From Guyparkeria sp016278265 (lineage in GTDB: Bacteria > Pseudomonadota > Gammaproteobacteria > Halothiobacillales > Halothiobacillaceae), in NCBI RefSeq assembly GCF_044582145.1, contig NZ_JBDODO010000010.1: a stretch of DNA of 64,000 bases. One strand, given 5' to 3'. This document shows positions 28,095-36,014 of this stretch, piece after piece; position 1 is the stretch's first letter; each line of letters starts with the position of its first letter. The notes under the pieces are model-generated. The model did no database searches and was not told the DNA's origin. It was given only the letters and a program-made list of their open reading frames with translations. A program made the position numbers and the translations under genes.

Positions 28095-28754
28095 TTATGC
28101 CATGGCGTTGAGGTTCGATCCGGCGGCCGCTTGGTCGGCCGTACGTCGATAGGCGGTGGCCGCGTCGCCGGACTCGGTGCTCGCGGATGAGCGGTCATCG
28201 TCGCCTTTGGCATCGGCCCCAGTACGTGGCTCGGCCTGGGCACGGTTACGTTCGGCCGTGGCCTGCGCAGCCACGGCGAGGTCGGTGGGTGAGGGCTTGG
28301 CCGGGGCCAGCGCCGCGCGGATGACCTGCGCCATCTTGTCCGCGGTGGCGCGCGGATCGGCCGGGACGGACGTCGTGTCGATCTGGACATCACCGCCAAT
28401 CGCGTAGCGTTTCCCGTCCGGTCCCTGTTGGTAGTCGTAGGAGCCACCGCGCACGAGATCGCCACCAGCGGCGCGATGGGCGCTCTCATGGGCACGCACC
28501 TCACGATCGCGGACCTTGAGGTCGGTGAGCATGCGTTGCTCTTCGATCGAGGCCGCGTCGGTCGCCGCGGGCGATCGCCCAGACCGCTCCTCTTCGCTTG
28601 TCTCACGCGTCCCGGAACGGACTTCGGTGGCTGCCGTTGGGGCGTGTTGCCGGGAGGCTGGCCCCATGTCGGCTGCCACCACAGCAGCCGTCCCGCCCGG
28701 CACGAAGGGCGGGGCAGGAGGCAGGCTGGACAAGGAGGCAGCGATGGTCGTCAT
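28095..28754 (-). CDS. SprA-like putative metalloprotease (HExxH)
   Basis: A 219-residue protein. The N-terminal 90 residues are Ala/Pro/Ser/Thr-rich and probably disordered. The core from about residue 105 reads LKVRDREVRAHESAHRAAGG, containing a zinc-protease-like HESAH motif, then GGSYDYQQGPDGKRYAIGG and DTTSVPADPRATADKM, which match the SprA-related (CJM1_0395-like) family. The tail is again low complexity. ATG 28754 (MTTIAAS) is chosen; the frame is open much further upstream, but that part overlaps the opposite-strand yqjD-like gene. Proteolytic activity is inferred from the motif, not established. Confidence 0.72.
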   Translation of the reverse strand: MTTIAASLSSLPPAPPFVPGGTAAVVAADMGPASRQHAPTAATEVRSGTRETSEEERSGRSPAATDAASIEEQRMLTDLKVRDREVRAHESAHRAAGGDLVRGGSYDYQQGPDGKRYAIGGDVQIDTTSVPADPRATADKMAQVIRAALAPAKPSPTDLAVAAQATAERNRAQAEPRTGADAKGDDDRSSASTESGDAATAYRRTADQAAAGSNLNAMA

Positions 28755-29003
28755 GGGCGGCGCAGGAGTCTCTATTGAGATCAACTGGTTATATCGCCTT
28801 TTTCGCTGATCTGCAATGTTTGAGTGCGGCGACGGTTCGTGGTGGTCTCGCGCAGGCGAACGGTTCCCCGAGAGGCGACGGAACCACGTGATGCGCGCAT
28901 TGTCTTTTAATTGGGCCGAGGTGAGCACGGCTTGGATTCGTACCAATGGACAACTACGCTCTGTGATAGACGTTTCTATTTTTTCATCATGAGGATTACG
29001 GAC

Positions 29004-29345
29004 ATGGCACAGGCACCACAGAAAGACAGCAACGCCGAACTGGAAGCGGTCAAGGCCGACCTGGCCCAGTTGCGTGGCGACATGGGCGACCTGCTCAAGG
29101 CCGTCAAGGAACAGGGTGAGTCCCGTGTGCGGCAAGGCGCCGGCAGAGCGCGGCATGAGGTGAAGGACGCCTTCGATGAAGGACTGGACACACTGAATCG
29201 GGGTTATGAGCATGCGCGCCAGTACGGCGATAAGCGCGTTGAGGAGGCCGAGCAACTGGTCGGTCGCCACCCATTGACCTCAGTGGTCGCCGCCTTCGGT
29301 GTCGGGTTTGTCATCGCCAAGCTGATTGACGGAGGCCGACACTGA
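29004..29345 (+). CDS. yqjD: YqjD/ElaB-type (DUF883) membrane-anchored protein
   Basis: A 113-residue protein with a charged, mostly helical body (residues 8-90) and one C-terminal membrane span (LTSVVAAFGVGFVIAKLI), the DUF883 architecture. Known: E. coli YqjD is an inner-membrane, ribosome-associated protein induced in stationary phase. ATG 29004 is chosen for its GAGG 9 bases upstream; ATG 28989 is in frame too. It is the first gene of a three-gene unit that mirrors E. coli yqjD-yqjE-yqjK; its 3' end overlaps the next gene. Confidence 0.85.
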   Translation: MAQAPQKDSNAELEAVKADLAQLRGDMGDLLKAVKEQGESRVRQGAGRARHEVKDAFDEGLDTLNRGYEHARQYGDKRVEEAEQLVGRHPLTSVVAAFGVGFVIAKLIDGGRH

Positions 29346-29617
29346 AAGCACTGACCGATTACGTCCTCGCCTTGACCAATCTGGTCGAGGCCGAGGGTCG
29401 CGTGCTTCGCCAGCAAGTCGGTCGCGTTGCGATGGCCGTCGTGTTGCTGGGTGTCGTTGGGCTGCTGGCGCTGACCGCGGTTGGGTTGGCGCTCGCTGCG
29501 ATATACCACTGGGTCGCCCCATTCTGGGGAGCCGCCGGTGGTTTTGCCGTGATCGCGTCCCTGAGCCTGGCGGTGGCTGCCTTGTTGGGTTATTGGGCCT
29601 ACCGGTGGCTGCGGTGA
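29342..29617 (+). CDS. yqjE: YqjE-like phage-holin-superfamily membrane protein, CTG start likely
   Basis: A 91-residue protein with two membrane spans (about residues 31-52 and 58-80) behind an amphipathic N-terminus, matching the YqjE/holin-superfamily III pattern. No ATG or GTG is available at the 5' end. A textbook GGAGG at 29331-29335 is placed 6 bases before CTG 29342, which overlaps the yqjD-like stop (CTGA). The next alternative, TTG 29372, has no ribosome site and would remove part of the amphipathic helix. The CTG start is inferred. Function is unknown; not a phage lysis gene in this context. Confidence 0.7.
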   Translation: MKALTDYVLALTNLVEAEGRVLRQQVGRVAMAVVLLGVVGLLALTAVGLALAAIYHWVAPFWGAAGGFAVIASLSLAVAALLGYWAYRWLR

Positions 29618-29949
29618 CTTCCGAGGCGTGGCGGCTAGAACAGCGCGCTCGTCGGCCCCGGGCGCAAGCGGTCTCGGTAACTTGGCGCGACGTATCTCCC
29701 TCTCAGGACCTGCAACAGGCCAAATTGGCGTTGCAAGACAGCAGCCGACGGCTGCAAGGCGATGCCGAGGTGATTTGGCTCCCGGTTGCGGGAGGCATGC
29801 AGGAGCATCCCTGGAGGACGCTCGGCATGGTCGTGGCGGCCGGCGCGGCCTTTGGCTGGGTCGATGATGCTACGCACGGCGCGCTTAGCCGCCTGACCTG
29901 GCGCGCCCTGCGAACCCGAATTCTCGCGAGTGGTCTCAGATTGCCGTAA
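29614..29949 (+). CDS. YqjK-like small protein
   Basis: A 111-residue protein starting at GTG 29614, which overlaps the stop of the preceding gene (GTGA). The N-terminal half is basic and helical (SEAWRLEQRARRPRAQA); a moderately hydrophobic segment WRTLGMVVAAGAAFGWV at about residues 69-85 may insert in the membrane. Position after YqjD- and YqjE-like genes suggests a YqjK-like partner, but sequence similarity cannot be judged by eye. Confidence 0.65.
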   Translation: MTSEAWRLEQRARRPRAQAVSVTWRDVSPSQDLQQAKLALQDSSRRLQGDAEVIWLPVAGGMQEHPWRTLGMVVAAGAAFGWVDDATHGALSRLTWRALRTRILASGLRLP

Positions 29950-29986
29950 CCACGCCATTACGACGGGCCATCACGAGGGTATGTCG

Positions 29987-30622
29987 ATGCGGCAGGATGA
30001 AGACCGACCGCAACCGGGTCAGGTAGTGGCAGTCAACGAGGCGCCGCGCAACCTGGGCGACCTCTTGCAGCGGATCGCTGAGGCGGCATCCGGCCGGAAC
30101 GAGGTGTATTTCGCCACGATTATGGACGCACTGGGTACCCGTTCGTTCGGCCCGGTGCTTCTCTTGATTGGCGTGATCCTGGTTTCACCCCTGAGTGGGC
30201 TGCCGGGCATGCCGACCCTCATGGGGGTGGGGCTGGCGCTGATCTCGTTGCAATTGCTCATGGGGCGCGAGGCGTTTTGGTTGCCTGGCTGGTTGCTGAA
30301 TCGGAACGTGTCCGGAAAACGCCTGCAACGGGCCTTGCGATGGCTGGATCGCCCCGCGCGTTTCATCGACTGGTGGCTGCGACCCCGACTTTCCATGCTG
30401 GCCTCCGACCGTGGTGCGATTGTCATTGCGGTGGTCTGCCTGCTGTTGGCTCTGGCCATGCCGGTGATGGAACTGGTGCCGTTCTCGGCAACAGCCGCGG
30501 GGCTTGCCGTCGTTTGCTTCGGGCTGGCGCTGGTAGCCATCGATGGCCTGTTCGTTTTGCTGGGATTGTTCTACCTGCTTGCCGTCGCCTCGTTGGCCAT
30601 AACCGGGCTGTTAGCGACTTGA
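29987..30622 (+). CDS. ExoD-family membrane protein, copy 1
   Basis: A 211-residue membrane protein of the ExoD (exopolysaccharide synthesis) family. Conserved blocks are GTRSFGPVLLLIGVILVSPLSGLPGMPT (in parts), LQLLMGREAFWLPGWL and RPARFIDWWLRPRLSML. About four membrane spans. ATG 29987 lies 7 bases after GAGGG. Known: ExoD in rhizobia affects exopolysaccharide and alkaline tolerance; the mechanism is unknown. A second, same-length paralogue lies at 33184 across the decarboxylase gene. Confidence 0.85.
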   Translation: MRQDEDRPQPGQVVAVNEAPRNLGDLLQRIAEAASGRNEVYFATIMDALGTRSFGPVLLLIGVILVSPLSGLPGMPTLMGVGLALISLQLLMGREAFWLPGWLLNRNVSGKRLQRALRWLDRPARFIDWWLRPRLSMLASDRGAIVIAVVCLLLALAMPVMELVPFSATAAGLAVVCFGLALVAIDGLFVLLGLFYLLAVASLAITGLLAT

Positions 30623-30656
30623 GGTGGCTACTCACCCGACTCGCCAATCCCTCGAG

Positions 30657-32918
30657 TCAGTCGTCCCGCACGCAGTCGATGAAGTAGCGCAGACCCTCTT
30701 CGGTTTCCGCGGCGACCAGCCCGTGCACATCGGTTTCGAACCCCGGCACCTGTTTATTGAAGTGGCGAACGAACTTCAGGTATTCGACGATGCGGGCATT
30801 GAAGCGCTCCCCTGGCACCAAGAGAGGGATCCCCGGCGGGTACGGCGTCACCAATGAGGCGGTGATCCGTCCCTCCAATTCGTCGAGGGGGACACGATCG
30901 ATCTGTTTTCTCGCCATCTTCGACCATGCATCCGCCGGACGCATTGCCGGCTGGATATCGGAGAGGTACATCTCCGTGGTCAGTTTGGCGACGTCGTGCT
31001 CGCGGTAGACCGCATGGAGTTTTTCGCAGAGATCGCGCAGGCCGACCCGCTCGTAGCGTGGGTGCTTGTTGACGAACTCGGGCATGATCCGCCACAGCGG
31101 CTGGTTGCGTTGATGCTCGTCCTTGAACTGCTGCAGGGCGGTCAGCAGCGTGTTCCAGCGGCCCTTGGTGATGCCGATGGTGAACATGATGAAAAAGCTG
31201 TAGAGGCCCGCCTTCTCCACTACCACACCATGTTCGGCGAGATAGCGCGTCACGATGGCCGCGGGGATGCCCCAGTCGTGGAAATCCCCGTCGACATCCA
31301 GCCCCGGGGTGATGATGGTCGCCTTGATCGGGTCGAGCATGTTGAACCCGGTCGGTACCTGACCGAAGCCGTGCCAGCGGTCGTCCTCGTGCAGCATCCA
31401 GTCGTCGCGTGTGCCGATGCCTTCCTCGGGGATAGAATCCGGTCCCCAGACCTTGAACCACCAGTCGTCGCCGTACTCGGCGTCCACCTTTTTCATGGCC
31501 CGCCGGAAGTCCATCGCCTCGAAGATCGACTCCTCGACCAGTGCGGTGCCGCCTGGTGGTTCCATCATCGAGGCCGCCACGTCGCAGGAAGCGATGATCG
31601 CGTACTGCGGCGAGGTTGAGGAGTGCATCAGGTAGGCCTCGTTGAAGACGTCCTGATCGAAACGCTCCTTCTTGCAGTCCTGCACCAGGACCTGGGATGC
31701 CTGCGACAGGCCCGCGAGGAGCTTGTGGGTCGATTGGGTCGAATAGATCACCGAGTCTTCGCAGCGGCGCCGATCAGCGCCGATAGCGTGGTAGTCGCCG
31801 TAGAAGTCGTGGAAGGCCGCATGCGGCAGCCAGGCCTCGTCAAAGTGCAGGCACTCGACGAACCCATCGAGCTCGTCCTTGATTTCCTCGACGTTGTAGA
31901 GGATGCCGTCGTAAGTCGACTGGGTAATGGTCAGGATCTTGGGTTGCTGATCCTCGACCTGTCCGGCGAACGGGTGTTCGGCAATCTTCTTCTTGATGTT
32001 CTCTTTGGAGAACTCGCTGCGCGGAATCGGGCCGATAATGCCGTAGTGGTTGCGCGTCGGCATCAGGAAGACCGGGATCGCCCCGGTGAGGATGATCGCG
32101 TGCAGGATCGACTTGTGGCAGTTGCGGTCCACCACGACCACGTCACCCGGCGCGACGTTCGAATTCCACACCATGCGATTCGAGGTGGACGTGCCATTAG
32201 TGACGAAGAACAGGTGATCGGCGTTGAAGATGCGCGCGGCATTGCGCTCCGAGGCGGCGACCGGCCCGGTGTGATCGAGCAGCTGACCCAGTTCCTCGAC
32301 GGCATTGCAGACATCGGCGCGCAGCAGGTTTTCACCAAAGAACTGGTGGAACATCTGCCCCACCGGACTCTTAAGGAACGCGACCCCTCCGGAGTGACCC
32401 GGGCAATGCCAGGAGTACGAGCCGTCGGCAGCGTAGCCGGTCAGGGCGCGGAAGAAGGGCGGGGCGAGCGAGTTGAGATAACTGCGCGCCTCACGGATGA
32501 CGTGGCGAGCAACGAATTCGGGCGTGTCCTCGAACATGTGGATGAAGCCGTGCAGCTCTTTCAACACGTCGTTGGGCAGGTGCCGGCTGGTACGCGTCTC
32601 GCCGTAGAGGAAGATCGGGATGTCCGCGTTGCGAAAGCGGATCTCCTGGATGAAATTCCGGAGCTGGACGATGACCTCGAGCGACTCATCCACCGACGCA
32701 TTGCCACCGTGGAATTCCTCGTCATCGATCGAGATGACGAATGCCGACACGCGTGCCTGTTGCTGCGCAAAAGCGGCCAGGTCCACGTAGCTGGTGACAC
32801 CCAATACCTCCTCGCCCTCGGCACGGATCGCCTCGGCGAGCGAGCGGATGCCCAGGCCGGAAACGTTTTCGGAGCGAAAATCCTCGTCGATAATGACGAT
32901 GGGAAAGCGGAAGATCAT
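30657..32918 (-). CDS. Class I Orn/Lys/Arg decarboxylase
   Basis: A 753-residue PLP decarboxylase. An N-terminal receiver-like wing domain (residues 1-130) is followed by the aminotransferase-fold core and a C-terminal domain. PLP-binding Lys399 lies in STQSTHKLLAGLSQAS; HCPGHSGGVAFLKSPVG and HFDEAWLPHAAFH are conserved. Length matches inducible AdiA/LdcC/SpeF and the 751-residue LdcA-type enzyme of Pseudomonas. The substrate (arginine, lysine or ornithine) cannot be decided by eye. Likely roles are acid resistance or polyamine synthesis. No antiporter gene is adjacent. A terminator-like hairpin in its leader suggests attenuation. Confidence 0.88.
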   Translation of the reverse strand: MIFRFPIVIIDEDFRSENVSGLGIRSLAEAIRAEGEEVLGVTSYVDLAAFAQQQARVSAFVISIDDEEFHGGNASVDESLEVIVQLRNFIQEIRFRNADIPIFLYGETRTSRHLPNDVLKELHGFIHMFEDTPEFVARHVIREARSYLNSLAPPFFRALTGYAADGSYSWHCPGHSGGVAFLKSPVGQMFHQFFGENLLRADVCNAVEELGQLLDHTGPVAASERNAARIFNADHLFFVTNGTSTSNRMVWNSNVAPGDVVVVDRNCHKSILHAIILTGAIPVFLMPTRNHYGIIGPIPRSEFSKENIKKKIAEHPFAGQVEDQQPKILTITQSTYDGILYNVEEIKDELDGFVECLHFDEAWLPHAAFHDFYGDYHAIGADRRRCEDSVIYSTQSTHKLLAGLSQASQVLVQDCKKERFDQDVFNEAYLMHSSTSPQYAIIASCDVAASMMEPPGGTALVEESIFEAMDFRRAMKKVDAEYGDDWWFKVWGPDSIPEEGIGTRDDWMLHEDDRWHGFGQVPTGFNMLDPIKATIITPGLDVDGDFHDWGIPAAIVTRYLAEHGVVVEKAGLYSFFIMFTIGITKGRWNTLLTALQQFKDEHQRNQPLWRIMPEFVNKHPRYERVGLRDLCEKLHAVYREHDVAKLTTEMYLSDIQPAMRPADAWSKMARKQIDRVPLDELEGRITASLVTPYPPGIPLLVPGERFNARIVEYLKFVRHFNKQVPGFETDVHGLVAAETEEGLRYFIDCVRDD

Positions 32919-33006
32919 GGATGGTCAACCTCGGGATCCGCGGGTGGTCGTCTCGGCGAAACCAAAGCCCGTTCTTCGGGTCGGAAAACAATGGCGCGCC
33001 AATCGC

Positions 33007-33030
33007 AAAACCCGGGGCTGGGCCCCGGGT
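33007..33030 (-). promoter_or_regulatory. Terminator-like hairpin in decarboxylase leader
   Basis: The arms ACCCGGGGC and GCCCCGGGT (9 bp, perfect) with a 3-base loop are followed on the minus strand by TTTTG. It lies about 90 bases upstream of the decarboxylase ATG in the same orientation, with no minus-strand gene to its right before the divergent exoD copy. A transcriptional attenuator is the simplest reading. On the plus strand there is no T-run. Confidence 0.5.
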
Positions 33031-33183
33031 GAAAAGATGGTATCGAGTTTACAACAAATGCCCGCTGTCGCTGTGTCTTGCCGGTGCGATCGGCAGTCCG
33101 GCCATCCATGGTTTCCCGGATGGCCGAGGCGCCATGAGAGTGGCAGGAAGCGTTCCCACGCGGTCCATAAAAGGTTAGGAACG

Positions 33184-33819
33184 ATGTCCAATCCATCTCA
33201 GCACGAATCGGAGGCAGGGGACACGGATATCGTGGCCAAGGAGCCCGAGGGACTTGTCGAGCTTTTGCAGTTGCTGGCCAATGCCCGCGAGGATGGCGAC
33301 TCGATTCGGTTGCGCACGGTGCTGGATGTGATCGGCCGTCGATCGTTCGGCCCGATGCTTTTGTTGGCCGGATTGGTGACGGTCGCGCCGCTGATCGGCG
33401 ACATCCCGGGCGTGCCGACATTGATCGGCATATTCGTGTTTCTCATTGCGCTGCAGTTGCTGCTGGGCCGTGATCACTTCTGGTTGCCGGCGTTTTTGCT
33501 TCAACGGCAGATCCGGCAACAAACGCTGCACAAGGTGGTCGTCTGGATGATGCCCGCGGCGCGTTTCACGGACCGTTTCCTGCGGCCTCGATTGTCGTTC
33601 CTGATCAACGGCGGGGCACGCTACGGCGTGGCCATCCTGGCCTTGCTGGTTTCCTTGCTGATGCCGATGATGGAGTTCATTCCGTTCTCGGCCAACGCCG
33701 CTGGGCTGACGCTGACCGTGTTCGGGCTCGCGCTGATCACCCGTGATGGTCTGCTCGCCCTGATCGCATTCGGGCTGACCGGGCTCAGTGTGGGAGTAAT
33801 CATTTGGGCATTGTTATGA
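33184..33819 (+). CDS. ExoD-family membrane protein, copy 2
   Basis: A 211-residue ExoD-family protein, clearly paralogous to the one at 29987: shared blocks include RRSFGPMLLLAGL, GVPTLIGIF, LQLLLGRDHFWLPAFLL and RPRLSFL, and the length is identical. The N-terminal 25 residues differ. ATG 33184 gives MSNPSQHES. It is divergent from the decarboxylase; its stop overlaps the convergent MFS gene end by 6 bases. The function is unknown beyond the family link with exopolysaccharide and pH tolerance. Confidence 0.85.
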   Translation: MSNPSQHESEAGDTDIVAKEPEGLVELLQLLANAREDGDSIRLRTVLDVIGRRSFGPMLLLAGLVTVAPLIGDIPGVPTLIGIFVFLIALQLLLGRDHFWLPAFLLQRQIRQQTLHKVVVWMMPAARFTDRFLRPRLSFLINGGARYGVAILALLVSLLMPMMEFIPFSANAAGLTLTVFGLALITRDGLLALIAFGLTGLSVGVIIWALL

Positions 33820-34989
33820 CGATTCGGTGGCGACAGGCGATCTTGCTCGGAGTAACGGGTACATCGCCACGACGCCCAGCACGGCACCGGGTAACAACAG
33901 CCAGCTCACCTGGGCACCCAGGTCTTGCCACAGGCTGGTGGTGATCGGAATGGCCAGTGCGCTCAAGCCAAAACCAATGCTGTTCATGATCGCCAGCGCG
34001 CTGGCAACCCCGTCGGGTGGCGCATGGCGGCTGGCGAGTGCCGAGAATTGGGCCGAGTCGGCGATGACCGCGACACCCCAGATCAATAATGCGATCAGGG
34101 CCAGCTCGGCAGACAGTTCGACGAGCCAGGGGTAGAGCAGACAGAGGCTGCCGGAGATGGCCAGGGCGCCCACCGCGACCCGGGCGCTACCGAGCCGTCG
34201 GCTCAGTCGGCCCGCCCACACACAACCGATCGCGCCGACACCGATGACCACGAAGGCGAGCAGGGAAAGGGTGGTCGTCGAGGCTAACGGGTAAAGCCCG
34301 GCGATGAACAGCGGCACCAGCACCCAGAAGGCGTATAACTCCCACATGTGGCCAAAATAGCCCAGCGCGGCGGCCCGAAAGCCCGGTTGCCGGAAAGAAT
34401 GGAAGACGCCACCCCATTGCAATCGTGGCGATCGGTTCAGGTGGGGGCCGTCCCCGAGCCATGCGATCAATGTTCCACCCAGCAGTGCCAGCCCCGAGGC
34501 AAACGTGACCACCCAGGGCCACCCAAGCCCCAGGCTCAACCCTTGCAAGAGGTGTGGTGTGGCCGTCCCCGGCGTCAGCATGCCCACCAACCAGGCCAAT
34601 GCCTCGCCGCGTCGTTCGGGTGCCCAACTCACGATCAGCTTCATGCCAACGGGGTAGATCCCCGCCAGGGCGAAACCCGTGAGGAACCGGTAGGCCGTTG
34701 CCGTCGCCAGATCCTGAGCAAGCCAGGCGAGCGCCAGATTGGCGGTTGCCCCCGTGATTGCCGAGAACAGGAACACCCGGCTCGCGGCGAAACGGTCGGC
34801 AAGACCGGAGATCGCGAAGATCAGGGTCCCCAGGATGAACCCCAACTGCACGGAGGCCGTGAGCGTGCCGATGTCATGTGGCGTTAGTCCCCAATCACGC
34901 ATCAGGGCATCGCCTACGCCATTGGCGCTGAACCAGAGCGAGGTGCCGAATAATTGGGCGAGGACGATGAGAGGGACGGGGCGGATCAT
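33814..34989 (-). CDS. Major facilitator superfamily transporter
   Basis: A 391-residue protein with about twelve membrane spans. Sequence markers are the early NGVGDALMRDWGL region, GLADRFAASRV resembling the MFS loop 2-3 motif, and a central hydrophilic loop near residues 190-205. ATG 34989 (MIRPVPLIVLAQLFGTSLWF) is chosen because it starts right at the first span; an ATG at 35034 would add a basic leader. The substrate is unknown. No regulator gene is adjacent. Confidence 0.85.
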   Translation of the reverse strand: MIRPVPLIVLAQLFGTSLWFSANGVGDALMRDWGLTPHDIGTLTASVQLGFILGTLIFAISGLADRFAASRVFLFSAITGATANLALAWLAQDLATATAYRFLTGFALAGIYPVGMKLIVSWAPERRGEALAWLVGMLTPGTATPHLLQGLSLGLGWPWVVTFASGLALLGGTLIAWLGDGPHLNRSPRLQWGGVFHSFRQPGFRAAALGYFGHMWELYAFWVLVPLFIAGLYPLASTTTLSLLAFVVIGVGAIGCVWAGRLSRRLGSARVAVGALAISGSLCLLYPWLVELSAELALIALLIWGVAVIADSAQFSALASRHAPPDGVASALAIMNSIGFGLSALAIPITTSLWQDLGAQVSWLLLPGAVLGVVAMYPLLRARSPVATESS

Positions 34990-35056
34990 GGGCGGTATCG
35001 TAACGGCAAGCCGCTGGCTGCGGCGGTTGAGCATGCCAAAATTCTGCGCCGGACAA

Positions 35057-35086
35057 CGAAAAAACCCCGCACTAGGCGGGGTTTTG
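35057..35086. terminator. Terminator of the cold-shock gene
   Basis: AACCCCGC - ACTA - GCGGGGTT is flanked by an A-run on the left and TTTTG on the right, so it is a bidirectional hairpin. On the minus strand it is followed by TTTTTTCG and ends the csp gene at 35110. Confidence 0.9.
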
Positions 35087-35109
35087 CTGTCGACCGGATT
35101 AGGTCCAGA

Positions 35110-35310
35110 TTAGATCTGGACGTTTACCGCGGCCGGACCCTTCTGGCCTTGCTCGACTTCGAAGGTGACGGTCTGGCCTTCGGCCAGCGACTTGAAGCCG
35201 CCGCCCTGAATGGCGCTGTGATGGACGAAAACGTCCTTGGAGCCGTCTGAAGGAGCGATAAAGCCAAAGCCTTTCTCGTCACTAAACCATTTAACTGTGC
35301 CTGTAGCCAT
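35110..35310 (-). CDS. cspA: CspA-family cold-shock protein
   Basis: A 66-residue single OB-fold protein with RNP1 KGFGFI (residues 13-18) and RNP2 VFVHHSAI, the signatures of RNA chaperone cold-shock proteins. AGAGG stands about 8 bases before ATG 35310. A long AT-richer leader lies upstream, as in cspA-like genes with regulated 5' UTRs. Which paralogue this is (cold-inducible or constitutive) cannot be told. Confidence 0.95.
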   Translation of the reverse strand: MATGTVKWFSDEKGFGFIAPSDGSKDVFVHHSAIQGGGFKSLAEGQTVTFEVEQGQKGPAAVNVQI

Positions 35311-36014
35311 GATGGATACCTCTGATGCTATGCATATGCATAAAATTGAATGAAAAACGAGGGGTGCTGAAGGACTGCAAAAGCGTCAGAGAACTGCAAA
35401 TCGTAGCGGGTCATACAAACTGGATAATTCAATCTGTGGTCCTGCGGGGTTCGAGCCTGGTGCAATTGAGGAGTCCTTAACTGATTCCTCTCGGGGAAAC
35501 GCTGTTTCGTTTTCCCGGAACGCATTATCCCGCGTTCTGCTCGATAAGCCATAGTTTTTTTGCAAACCAGTCGCCTCTTTCTGCTCAGTAACGATTTGGA
35601 TTCTAGACATAGGCAGATGAAGGAGGCCTTTTTGCCGACGTACCGGACATATGCCCACTTTTTCCCGGCGCTGTGTGTTTTCGCAACGAGTCGCCCAAGC
35701 GTATCGATTCAGAGCAATCAGATCGCAATTGTTGCCGTTTTGGTGGGCAAAAAGTCGTCTCGGCCACCTAGTAATACGGCTTTGCTGTGGTCAATTGCCG
35801 TGTTCAGGACGCGACGAGTATGGCCCCGCTGGCGACGTGACACCGGTGCAACAGCCGAACGCATGCGGGGCGCTACCATTCGAGCCGGGGCTTCGCGGAG
35901 CCGACATTCCAGCCGACAGTCCCCCCTTGTCAATCGAGGTTGGGCCTTGCCCCCGGCGCCGGCCCCCTGGGAACCAACCGCGTGGCGAGTCGAGCAGCGG
36001 GGGCGACGCCGACG
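35311..36014. other. AT-richer intergenic region upstream of csp gene
   Basis: A 704-base stretch between the csp start and the end of the mutarotase gene. Base composition in the first 300 bases is clearly lower in GC than the surrounding genes. A perfect 14-base palindrome TATGCATATGCATA lies at 35329-35342, 19 bases before the csp ATG. No frame in this region has protein-like character. It probably includes the csp promoter and a long 5' UTR; the rest (about 35700-36014) shows nothing I can name. Confidence 0.5.

Noticed and set aside
28755..29270. 5' extension of the SprA-like protein
   Set aside because: It lies opposite the yqjD-like gene, whose ribosome site and DUF883 pattern are convincing; the extension reads as antisense translation.
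29342..29617. Holin-like protein as a prophage remnant
   Set aside because: The context is the chromosomal yqjD-yqjE-yqjK-like trio; no endolysin, integrase or structural phage genes are present.
33007..33030. Hairpin as a plus-strand terminator
   Set aside because: The plus strand has GAAAAG after the stem and no T-run, and no plus-strand gene ends nearby.
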